Shown here one piece after another: positions 11,228 to 21,002 of a DNA stretch of 64,000 bases. The translations under genes and the position numbers were made by a program. Position 1 is the first letter of the stretch; each line of letters opens with the position of its first letter. The stretch comes from Limnephilus marmoratus (lineage: Eukaryota > Arthropoda > Insecta > Trichoptera > Limnephilidae). The stretch covers positions 28,839,286-28,903,285 of the forward strand of contig OU862913.1 of NCBI GenBank assembly GCA_917880885.1, in the 5' to 3' direction. Below the pieces are notes generated by a model that was given only the letters and a program-made list of their open reading frames with translations, made no database searches and was not told where the DNA came from.

Positions 11228-12730
11228 GCTAGTGGGCCCGACGGAATACCTGCCCTGGTACTGCAGAGGTGCGCTGCAGAATTAGCTCCAATTTTGACGA
11301 AGCTTTTTAAAATGTCCCTGAAGACTGGCTCTGTGCCCTCTGGTTGGAAAAAAGCGGTTATCCATCCTATTCCAAAGAAGGGTGACCGCTCCAACCCGGC
11401 CAACTACCGCCCCATAGCGATCACATCAGTTCTGTCTAAGGTGATGGAACGTGTGATCAACGACAAACTGCTCACATACCTCGAGAAGAACAAAATTATT
11501 AACGACCGTCAATACGGATTCCGTAGGAACCGCTCGTGCGGTGATCTTCTCGCGTATGTGACGCATGTTTGGGGGCGATGCCTGGAACGTTTCGGTGAGA
11601 CCCAAACGGTTGCACTGGACATCTCCAAGGCCTTTGACCGGGTTTGGCACCGAGGACTTGTCAACAAACTGCATTCTTACGGACTTCCCGCATCCTTGTG
11701 TACGTGGATTGCCGACTTCTTGAGGGAGAGGTCGATTCAGACGGTAGTCGAAGGTTTCACCTCTTCCTCACACTCGATAAATGCTGGCGTCCCGCAGGGA
11801 TCGGTTCTGTCTCCAACTTTGTTTTTGTTGCACATCAACGACCTTTTGTCATGTGCACCAATTCACTGTTATGCGGATGACAGTACAGTTCATGATAGCT
11901 TTTTGTTTGACAAGCCCCCAAAGGGCTCACAAACTCCAACAGCTCGTAGGGCTTTGAAGCAAAGAATGGACGGCTACCTCGAGAGTGTTTTCTCTTGGGG
12001 TAAAAATAATCTCGTTGAATTTAATGTTTCAAAGACCCAATCTTGTCTGATTACGTCCAAAAGGGATCGAAATGAAAATCTAGTCTCTTTCAACGGAAGC
12101 AATCTTCCGAACAGGCCCTCCATTGATATGCTTGGTGTAACCCTAAGTGACCAGCTCAGGTATGGGGGCTCCATCGAAGCCAGAGTAAAGCCAGCCTCCC
12201 AAAAACTGGGCGTACTGTACAGGGCCCGCAGATACTTTAATAGTACACAACTGCTAACCCTGTACAAATCGCAAGTGCGCCCCACGGTTGAATTTGGCAG
12301 CCACCTCTGGTCTGGAGCTCCAAAATACCTGAAAAATACCCTCGACTCTGTGCAGAAACGGGCGGTCCGTTTGATAGATTCTCCCATCTTAACAGACGAA
12401 TTGCAATCTTTAGAGCACAGGCGTCGGGTGGGAATGCTATCTTTGTTCTACCGGTATTACAATGGAAGATGCTCCGAGGAACTAGCATCATTGATCCCTT
12501 CGGCACCGGTGCATAGTCGGGAAACACGCCAAACGCGTACCCAACATTTGTACACAGTTGACATTTGTCACATGAGAACGGGTCGTTTCTTTGACTCATT
12601 CTTGTGTTCAACAGCTCGGCTGTGGAATGATTTGCCGGCCTCTGTGTTTCCTCCTTCCTACAACATGGGTCTCTTCAAGACCAATGTTCATTCCTTCCTA
12701 AAAAAAAAACCAGCGCGCATTTTTACTTGA
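11228..12730 (+). pseudogene. CR1/L2-like LINE reverse transcriptase half, open but headless
   Basis: About 500 codons are open from the P-element junction to TGA at 12728-12730. Reverse transcriptase blocks appear in order: ASGPDGIPALVL (block 0/1), IPKKGDRSNPANYRPIAI, VALDISKAFDRVWH (catalytic Asp of motif A), AGVPQGSVLSPTLF (motif B), CYADDSTV (motif C, two catalytic Asp) and LGVTLSDQ. The tail ends WNDLPASVFPPSYNMGLFK, typical of the family C-terminus. Its natural upstream part is at 3029-4174. The frame remains open leftward into the P element, but those extra residues are accidental. Without the endonuclease half in continuity it is not expected to work. Confidence 0.9.
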
Positions 12731-12849
12731 AAACATTTACGCACGTATTTCATTGCATATAAATTTATCGTGGGTAGTTGAGATATGTCGTACGTACGTC
12801 ATCACGAAATAATCTTCAGCCTATTATAATTAACAAATAAATTGTCAAT

Positions 12850-14793
12850 ATGCCGGATGAATCAGACGTCTCCAAAATGGAACGAGACATTAAATTATTA
12901 GAAGCTAGGCAGAATTCACAATTTGCAAGGATTCAGAGAATTTATGATAGCATAAAGGGTTTGAAATCATCTAATTCAAAAAACATATTTTGTGCCAATG
13001 CAGCGTTGCTATTGGAGATCAGAAAAGAGTTTATGCAATTAGTAAATAAAATTAATGATTTAAAAATGCAAATAAATTCAGATTTTATTCCTAACTTTCA
13101 AATGGAACAATCATTTGATGATTTATATTCTGTAATCCAGTTAACCGCAAAACAGACATGTGACAATACAAGTGAGTTATCTGAAACGCATTCGAAGTTA
13201 GATAAATCAAATCTCAATGTTTAGTTGCCAAAATTAACTTTGCCATCATTTGATGGAAATATAATGGGATGGAGAATTTTTCACGACACCTTCAAAAAAT
13301 TAATTCATGAAAATTCAGACCTTTCCGACACGGAAAAAATTCAATATTTGATAAGTACTTTGTCGGGAAAAGCGTTAAATATCTGTGCCGGAATTCCAAC
13401 CACAGCGGAAAATTACCATCTTATTTGGGAAACATTGATTGAAAAATACGAAGATACAAGGGCAAACGCAATTTATTATTTTGATAAAATTTTAAACATA
13501 AAACCAATAACAATACCGACTGCATTGGATTTAGAAGCTTTCATAGACGAATTTCACTCCTCAATTTCAGCATTGCAACAATTAAAAATTCCTAATTTAT
13601 TACAATGTTTCTTCCTTTATATAGGGACCCAAAAACTAGACAAAGAAACAGCTGTAGCATTCGAATCATCGATCAGAAAGTCAGAGACACCTTCATACCA
13701 GAAGTTCATAACATTTTTGCGGGAACAAGCTAAGATATTACAAAGAACATCAACATTATCAGAATGTCACAAATCACAACAGCGTATTGAGAACAATTCC
13801 CTTAAGAAACAGTACAGCCAGGCATTTGTTAGTTTAACAAATAACAAAACAAAACAGTACAACTGCGCTGTATGTAACCTTTCGGACTACACATTAATTT
13901 ATAAATGCCCAACATTTTTAAAAGCGTCGCCTAAAAATAGGTTTGAAATATCTCAAAAACAAAACTTATGTAGAAATTGCCTTAGTAAAATGCACTTTTC
14001 CAAAACATGTAAATCGGAAAACAGGTGCAAGTATTGTAATCAAAAACATCACTCTTTATTACATTTTGACATCACCTCGCACAATTCCACTAACGATAAC
14101 GAAGAGTATTTATCGGAAAATCCAGAAAATGAATCGGAAAATCAGTCAGATAATGTCACATTATGTACTCTGAATAATAGAGATTCAAACGCTTTTTCTC
14201 AAAATCAAACAATATTATTAGGTACCGCATCTATTAACGTTCTCGATTCTAGGAATAATTATCAGAAAATTCGCGTTTTAATTGATAGTGCATCGCAAAA
14301 CGACTTTATTACAACGGAATGTTGCAAACGTCTTGGTTTGCGGTTATTCCCAAATCGCAATCACGCAACTATTAGAGGCATAGGAGATATTTCTCAAAGT
14401 ATTAAAGGAATTGCAAATTTAAAGTTTGAATCGCGTTTTAATAATAAAACATCTTTCTCCATTCGACCGTTAGTCGTGGATCGCATTACAACCCAGTTGC
14501 CGGCATCTTCTATAGATATAAATGCTTTATCTTACTTAAACGAATTACCACTAGCCGATGACAAATTCCACCTTCCAGGTGTCATCGATGCAATCATCGG
14601 TGCCAATTTATTTGGACAAATAATACTACCGGGTAAGGTAAAGGGCTCTCGGTTATTACCAAGTGCAATCGAAACTAGCTTGGGGTATATAATAATAGGA
14701 AACGCACCTACTCACGAAAGTTCTTACGCACTTGGTAAAACATTTTGTACAATCACAGAGCCATCGGTTGAGGAACTCCTTGCAAAATTTTAG
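12850..14793 (+). pseudogene. gag-pro: BEL/Pao Gag plus aspartic protease
   Basis: From the ATG at 12850, 124 codons run to TAG (13222-13224) and the same frame reopens for 522 codons to TAG (14791-14793). The first part is helical and polar. The second opens with LPKLTLPSFDG, the usual start of the DUF1759 Gag domain, followed by the pattern YLISTLSGKAL. A Cys/His knuckle region lies at about 13860-14070 (CAVC, CRNCLSKMHF, CKYCNQKHH). The DUF1758 retropepsin-like protease has VLIDSASQNDF (active-site Asp) and AIIGANLFG. Gag packages element RNA and the protease cleaves the polyprotein. Both breaks are single amber codons. Confidence 0.9.
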
Positions 14794-14796
14794 CAG

Positions 14797-15938
14797 TTGG
14801 AAGAGGTCACGGAGTGTGAGCTACAATCACCGGAAGAAAAGGAATGTGATGCAATGTACGATCAATCTACCATCAGAGATCAGTCCGGTAGATATATAGT
14901 TAGCCTCCCTTTTAAAGATCCTCCAAAAGTACTAGGAGATTCTTATCAAGTAGCATCACGTCGCTTTTTTATGCTAGAAAGGCGATTAACCGCATCACCA
15001 TCCTTGAGACAAAATTATAATGACGTGATACTGGAGTACCTCAAAATGGGTTATTTATCTCCGGTTAATCCCGACAGAACTCTAGATCAAGGTTATTATA
15101 TTCCTCATCACTGCATAATCCGAGACGATAAAACAACCACGAAGCTACGAATAGTTTTAAATGCAAGTTGTAAAACTAGTACTTCGTATTCTACGATATT
15201 TTACATTCCGGCAATAACTTACAAGCTGACTTATTCAAGGTTTTAATGAATGTTCGATTATTTCCCATTGTACTTTCCGCCGATATTCGACAAATGTATC
15301 TACAAATATTAGTTACAGAAGATCATCGAAGATTCCAAAGAATCGTATACAGATTTCACGCTGATGACCCCTTCCAAGTATTTGAATTCTCGCGCGTTTG
15401 CTTCGGAATGCGATATAGTCCTTATTTAGCATTACGCACAATCCGCCAACTTGCTAAAGACGAACAAGAATCGTATCCCCTTGCCGCTGAGATAATCTCC
15501 AGAGATATTTACATGGACGACATTGCCACTAGTGTGATGTCCGAACAGCTCGCCGTTGAATATTCACGTCAGTTGATAAATTTGTTTAAAGCCGGAGGCT
15601 TTGATTTAGTTAAATTTTCTAGCAATTCTTCCAAAGTGTTGCTAAATGTTCCAGAATTTAACTGTCTGTCTAGTGCTGTCGAATTCAATGATGATAATTA
15701 TCACAAGATACTGGGGCTTCAATGGGTTCCGTCACAAGACATTTTTACTCTAAGTGTTAACTTGGAGTCACGCGAATGCACTAAACGCAATATGTTATCG
15801 ACAATCGCACGTCTGTGGGATGTAATGGGATTTGCAGCACCTGTAATTTTGTATGCAAAGTTACTAATTAGGTCACTCTGGTTATTGAAAATAGACTGGG
15901 ATGCTACCCCTCCACCAATCATCAGCAACGCTTGGTAG
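14797..15938 (+). pseudogene. pol: BEL/Pao reverse transcriptase
   Basis: This continues the frame after the amber at 14791. The first segment (14797-15246) carries the RT fingers region with YYIPHHCIIRDDKTTTKLR. It leaves frame near 15195, and the next segment starts in another frame near 15200-15246. The palm has VLSADIRQMYLQI (motif A Asp) and RDIYMDDIATS (YMDD motif C). The thumb/connection segment follows with ILGLQWVP and MGFAAPVILYAK. It ends at amber TAG 15936-15938. The enzyme copies element RNA into DNA inside virus-like particles. Confidence 0.9.
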
Positions 15939-16749
15939 CAATTTTACACCGAACTACCCTCACTACAGAATATCCGCATACCTCGACATATAGGAGTTAA
16001 CAATAGTGATTCTGTAATCACTATATTAGGGTTCGCTGACGCCAGTGAACAGGCTTATGGTGGAGTAGTTTACGCACTCGTTTTGAATAGCTTAGGGAGC
16101 AATCAGAACCTTGTACATTTAATTTGCGCGAAGTCAAAAGTAGCTCCTGTTAAGACAGTCTCTCTGGCAAGATTGGAGCTGTGTGCCGCTCTGCTGGTAT
16201 CAAAATTATGCCGAGAAGTACATATTACTCTATCATCTCGACACCGCATAAAATCAATTTTCGCATTTTCGGACTCAACCGTTGTATTAAGTTGGATTCA
16301 TTCTCCCCCCCCCATCGATGGCAGACTTTCGTTGCAAATCGTATTAGTAAAGTTCAAGACAATCTAGATCCGCATAATTTTTATCACATTGCAGGACAGG
16401 ACAATCCCAGTGATTGTTTGTCGCGAGGGTTAACACCAGCCCAATTACTTACGCACCCATTATGGTACCAGGGCCCGCCGTGGACGCATCTTAATGTAGA
16501 AAATTGGCCAATTGAGCCATTCTGTAATTGCGATTTATCAAATATACCAGAAGCGAAATTTTAGCGTTTCCAATAACTACCAGTGAATACTCACCCTTAT
16601 ATCTACTTGCGAATAGAATTTCATCGTAGTCAAAATTATTACGCATCACAGTCTACGTACTACGGTTTGTACGAAAAATACCTAGACTCGTTCAACTAAC
16701 ATCAAATCACCTTAAAATTGCTAAAAGGGCAATACTTTATGCTGTACAA
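15939..16749 (+). pseudogene. BEL/Pao RNase H and linker, frameshifted
   Basis: After the amber at 15936 the frame resumes with the RNase H signature ILGFADASEQAYGG (catalytic Asp) and FAFSDSTVVLSWI. A run of ten C near 16306-16315 shifts the frame. The next segment shows the family connector HIAGQDNPSDCLSRG and runs to a TAG at 16562-16564. Similarity then continues one frame over with another in-frame TAG at 16627-16629 before the integrase part. RNase H removes the RNA template during reverse transcription. Confidence 0.85.
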
Positions 16750-18489
16750 GTGGTTCATTTTAAGAATGAATTAAGATACTTACAAGGGAAACATAATGTG
16801 CCACCAGTACTAAGAAAATTACGTCCATTCTTAGACAATAATCTTATTCGTGTTCGAGGTAGACTAAAAAATTCTGATCTCAGCTATAATTCTCAACATC
16901 CGATTTTGTTACCAAGTAAGGAACACGTCACAACCATCATAGTCGACTATTACCATAAGAAATATCTACATGCTGGACCGCAGCTTTTAATGTCCTTAAT
17001 TCGACAGAATTATTGGATACTTTCCGCTAGAAACATGATTAGAAAACGTGTACACCTTTGCAATACCTGTTTCAAAAATAATCCAAAATCCAATTTTCCT
17101 ATGATGGCGGATTTGCCCGCGTGCCATGTTAAACAATCAAAGCCATTTTTACATACGGGTGTAGACCATGCGGGACCTATCGCAATAACAATGAATCGAC
17201 AAAGAGGAACCCGTCGGCTAAAGGCTTACATTTGTTTATTTATATGTCTCGTTACTCGAGCAGTGCATATTGAACTCGTCTCTGATCTCAGCACGGATTG
17301 CTTTTTAAATGCTTTTAAGCGTTTTATTGCACGACGGGGACCTTGTGGTACGCTATATTCAGATAATGGAACTGCTTTCATCGGTGCAAAGTCATATTTA
17401 GATGATCTTTATCGTTTCCTGGGCTCCGAACAATTCAAAGACGCATTTTTACATACTTTATCCGAATATCGAATCGATTGGAAATTTAACCCACCTAGCG
17501 CACCCCATTTTGGTGGTATTTGGGAAGCCAATGTGAAAAGTGTGAAAACGCACTTACACCGAGTGATAGGAGCTAGGAGGAGCTAGATAGGAGCTGACGA
17601 CCTCCGTAGTCCAGTGGGTATGACTCTTGTCGCGGGTTCGAACCCGGCATGCGCAAATAAATTTTATTTGATTAATTTGTGTTATTTCACAATTTATTCA
17701 TTTTAAATAATATATAGTATATTTGCGGCATGTTCCAGAGTGGAAGATACTATCAGTATCGCCCTGGTGTAAGACCACCATTCAGAATTGAAACGTTGCT
17801 TGAAAATGGCTTTAGCCGTGTTTAGTGACCAGATCTGAATAGCCAGGTACTTCCCAACCTTCCTCTTCCCCACCTCCTTCCCCTCTCCACTACCTTCAGC
17901 CTCACAACATACCCCAATTGGGGATGCCATAGTCTCACTGGCTCCAGACGGGAGCAGTTGAGATTCTTGTGCGATATTCACCTTAAAAAAAAAAAAAGGA
18001 GAGCAACTCCTTACTTATGAGGAATTGTCCACTGTCTTGATTCAGATTGAAGCCTTGTTAAACTCTCGTCCTTTATCTCAACTGAGTTCTGATCCATCAG
18101 AACCATTGGCCCTTACCCCAGCTCATTTCCTCACCCTAACTCCCTTAACGACCTTACCTTCCGCAGACGTGTCTCACGAACCCATCGGATTACTCAAAAG
18201 AAAATCTATGTTAGATCACATGGTTCAGAACTATTGGAAACGCTGGAAGATAGAGTACCTGAACTCATTACAAACAAGGTTAAAATGGAACACTCCGGTT
18301 AATCCTGTCCAAAAGGGCATGATAGTTATATTAAAAACCGACATGTCACCGCCCCTGCATTGGCCCTTAGGGATTATAGATGAAGTTTATCCAGGAAAGC
18401 ATGGTGTCGTTAGAGTAGTACTTGTCCGAACAAAAACAGGATCTTACAAGCGTCCTGTTGTAAAGGTTTGTCCTTTACCAAATCAATAA
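16750..18489 (+). pseudogene. BEL/Pao integrase, interrupted by a SINE
   Basis: The first segment (to 17586) has the H2C2 zinc-binding region with HKKYLHAGPQLL and LCNTCFK. The catalytic core follows with HTGVDHAGPIAI (Asp), TLYSDNGTAF (Asp) and SAPHFGGIWEANVKSVK (Glu), a complete D,D,E set. The SINE S1 (17596-17997) interrupts it. It resumes as LLTYEELSTVLIQIEALLNS and ends with the DUF5641 tail (18025-18489) including PLGIIDEVYPGKHG. Only the tip next to the SINE is disturbed, so this is the best-kept part of the element. Confidence 0.9.
17596..17997 (+). mobile_element. SINE S1, full copy with tRNA-like head (copy b)
   Basis: The 5' part resembles a tRNA, with a polymerase III A box TAGTCCAGTGG (about 17607-17617) and B box GGTTCGAACC (about 17635-17644). 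A family-specific body and 13 A (17985-17997) follow. It is inserted in the BEL integrase. The left flank contains short GGAGCT-type repeats that blur the target duplication. The family recurs at 10409, 20862, 23117 (minus), 32372 (minus) and 37485. This is the most complete plus-strand copy. Confidence 0.88.
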
Positions 18490-18794
18490 GCCAATATCAT
18501 ATTAATTGGATTATTTAGTTTAGTTTATTTCGGTATACATCTACCTATTACTGTTATCGTTCTAAACGTTTATAATTTACTATTTTCTTTTCATCGTACT
18601 CACAATAGTGATACGCATTAACGTGATGAGCAATGAACCACGATGACGTAAATGTTTTTAAGCATTTATGTAAATATTTTTTTTTTGTTTTTTGTTTATT
18701 ATTATTATTTACTATTCTTCGTTTTTATTTTTCTTTCTCGTTGCTATTCGCATTGTTGGTTTGTTTTTTGACCATTCTGTCAAGGCCGGGGGCA
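18490..18794 (+). promoter_or_regulatory. BEL 3' untranslated region and polypurine tract
   Basis: AT-rich leader to the 3' LTR with no gene. It ends in AGGCCGGGGGCA (18783-18794), the expected primer for plus-strand DNA synthesis, directly before the LTR start TGTTCG. Confidence 0.6.
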
Positions 18795-18808
18795 TGTTCG
18801 CGCCTAGT

Positions 18809-19850
18809 ATTTTATTTTATTTTATTTTTATTAGGAACATTTACAGGTTAATAACATTACATGCATTAAACAAAACAATAAATTATAATAATTAGGTTAC
18901 AACCCAATAACAAATGTTCACATCATGCCCACATAATAAATAAAAAGTTAATAATTATTAACTTTTTTTGCCTAATATTACAGAGATAGGAACTATATAA
19001 ACAATCTAAACATAGACTATAGGTATATACTGTCTAATACTGTGTGATACATAAAAGATACAGATAAGATAAGATAAAAAACAATGAAAGTAGAAAAAAT
19101 AAATATATAAAAATAATGATGAAAACTGAAAAACACTAGATGTAGGATCGAGAAAAAATATGTACATTAATAATAAAAAAAAAGTAAAAGTAAGATAAAA
19201 GTAAAGTGATAGTACTCACAAAAAAAAATAGTAAAATATAGTGTGCCAGTTTTATGGCTATTTAAAAAAAAAAATTTAAAAAAAATATTTATAAAACAAC
19301 AAAAAAAAAAGAAGAAAAAAAAACACCAGATTTAAAGTGGAAAAATATTATATATACGCACATGTACGTATATACACATAGACGTATTACATTATTTTAA
19401 ATTTAAAAAAAAAAAAAAAAAAAACATGAAAAGTAAGGTAATAATTATTTAGTTTTGTTAAAGTGAATTAATCTACGAGTATTTGGTAATGAATTGGTTA
19501 TTATAAGGCTCCATTTACTATATGTTTGAAAGAGCTTAAAGTACATGACAAGATATCAGCATCGATACATTTTTTGTTATAATGATTACAAGTTCTCAAT
19601 AAGAAAGAATTTTGCCTGAGACTAGTTGAAGCAATTTCGACATGAAACAATGACTTGTCCCTAGTTTTCTTACTCGGAACTCTAATATTAATTGATGACA
19701 AAAGAGCCGGACAGTCAATATGACCATTCAAGATTTTATGTAAGTAAGTCATATCAGTAATATCTCTCCTACTTTTTAGAGTTTTGAGTCCATAGTGTTT
19801 TATAGAGCTGTCCGTATCATAATAACGCACATGTCTTTTGAAGTTCAAGT
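18809..19850 (-). mobile_element. LINE tail inserted in the BEL 3' LTR
   Basis: A minus-strand frame at 19848-19501 (115 codons) matches the C-terminal tail of CR1/jockey-type LINEs (LKSRRDITDMTYLHKILNG, then RTCNHYNKK). About 690 bp of very A-rich 3' UTR follow. The minus-strand 3' end is a short (AAAAT)n tail at 18809-18832. The LTR bases lie to the left (TGTTCGCGCCTAG) and probable LTR bases to the right (from about 19851). It is strongly 5'-truncated. Confidence 0.75.
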
Positions 19851-20340
19851 GATGAGTATATTGGCTGCACTGATGGAGTATATTGGCTGCATATTAGCTG
19901 CACTGGCTGTATATTAGCTGCACTGGCTGATATAGTATATTGGCTGCACTCGGCGGATTGCTTTTGTGTTTATTTTGTTTATTATTATTTATTTCCTATG
20001 GCAATAAATATCTCCTTTCCCCCGCTCCCCGTGTTTTTTTCCCGTCTGTCACGATTCCGATTATATCGAGATTATTCGATGCTCGAAGTTAATGTTAACA
20101 ATCATCACAGCCAAACGCAGTCATAGTTATACCTAACTCGCATAAAACTACCGCAACTATCTTGTCGCAGCGCATTCTTGCAAAACTATTAGCATTAACA
20201 ATAATTCAGTTTTTAAAAGTGAACTGCAACTAAATGGTGATCTCATCAAGAAAACAATTACGTTCCAGAAGAACCTGCTCCTCTTCCGTGAGTTTGACTT
20301 ACCCTTTATATTTATTGCCATTATATTTACGCAGAAGTTA
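19851..20340 (+). mobile_element. Probable remainder of the BEL 3' LTR and flank
   Basis: A short tandem of TATTGGCTGCACT/TATTAGCTGCACTGGCTG units spans 19856-19950. An AATAAA signal lies near 20003 and a pyrimidine-rich stretch follows. This is consistent with an LTR body. The LTR end, placed near 20.1 kb, is a guess. Confidence 0.4.
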
Positions 20341-20365
20341 ATTGCAAGATTATAACCTCTAAGCC

Positions 20366-20790
20366 GAAACACGTGTCATTTAATTATAAATCAATAACTA
20401 GCATTTAATGTATCTAAGACATCTTGTGTTTCTATTATACACACTAGGAATAAATCCTTAAATGTGTCATTTAATTTTAAATCAATAACTATCATTTAAT
20501 GATTAAATGATAGTTATTGATTTAAAATTAAATGACACGTTTAAGGATTTATTCCTAGTGGGTATACCTAATAGAAACACAAGATGTCTTAGATACATTA
20601 AATGATAGTTATTGATTTAAAATTAAATGACACATTTAAGGATTTATTCCTAGTGTGTATAATAGAAACACAAGATGTCTTGGATACATTAAATGCTAAT
20701 GTAAAGATGTCTTAGATCTAAGACATCTTGTGTTTCTATTATACCCACTAGGAATAAATCCTTAAGTGTGTTATTATATTATTTTTCTTT
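20366..20790. repeat. Palindromic cluster of a roughly 100-bp repeat
   Basis: One unit (containing AAGACATCTTGTGTTTCTAT, then AGGAATAAATCC and GTGTCATTTAATT) occurs once forward, twice reversed and once more forward (partial). The forward and first reversed copies form an almost perfect inverted repeat centred at about 20498, with a perfect inner arm of about 37 bp around CATTTAATGATTAAATG. A second, exact palindrome AAGATGTCTTAGATC plus its mirror lies at about 20705-20730. No coding content. Confidence 0.9.
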
Positions 20791-20861
20791 TATGAACTTA
20801 ATAATCGATAAATACAATTTTATTTAGCAGTTCACATAACTTTATTGTTTTCTTAATGCCG

Positions 20862-20985
20862 TTATTCTGTGACCAATTTTGAATAGCCAGGTAAGTACTT
20901 CCCCACCTTCATATTCCCCATCTTCTTCCCCTCGCCACTACATACTCACGACCAATTGGGAATCTTGGGCGATGTTGGATAACCA
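20862..20985 (+). mobile_element. SINE S1 fragment (copy c)
   Basis: It matches the S1 body: TGACCAATTTTGAATAGCCA, then GTACTTCCCCACC and CCAATTGGGAATCTTGGGCG. The tRNA head is missing. Confidence 0.7.
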
Positions 20986-21002
20986 ACACCCCAGCCGTAG
21001 GT

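Larger units (their letters stand above)
3029..12730 (+). mobile_element. CR1/L2-like LINE, split by a P element
   Basis: The two halves of one LINE lie at 3029-4174 and 11228-12730. The left half stops after the residues GLDVNK and the right half resumes with VNKASGPDGIP, exactly where this LINE family reads on, so 7.05 kb of foreign DNA was inserted in frame at the start of the reverse transcriptase. The 5' end is missing or degraded. The right end is near the stop at 12728-12730, and no poly-A is seen. The left half has internal stops, but the right half is open throughout. Confidence 0.9.
12850..20110 (+). mobile_element. BEL/Pao LTR retrotransposon, decayed and nested
   Basis: Gag, protease, reverse transcriptase, RNase H and integrase follow in BEL/Pao order. 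Upstream there are only 119 bp between the LINE stop and the first ATG. No 5' LTR or primer-binding site was seen, so the 5' end seems lost. Downstream, a polypurine-like stretch (AGGCCGGGGGCA, 18783-18794) precedes TGTTCGCGCCTAG (18795), a good 3' LTR start. The LTR is interrupted by a LINE tail (18809-19850) and probably resumes to about 20.1 kb. A SINE sits in the integrase region. Several in-frame stops and frameshifts make it inactive. No envelope gene is present. Confidence 0.9.

Noticed and set aside
12731..12849. BEL 5' LTR
   Set aside because: Only 119 bp, no TG...CA limits, no primer-binding site, and no match to the 3' LTR start TGTTCGCGCC.
17596..17660. Functional tRNA gene
   Set aside because: A and B boxes are present, but the unit continues into the S1 body and a poly-A tail, and the same head recurs at 23424-23497. 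It is a SINE head.
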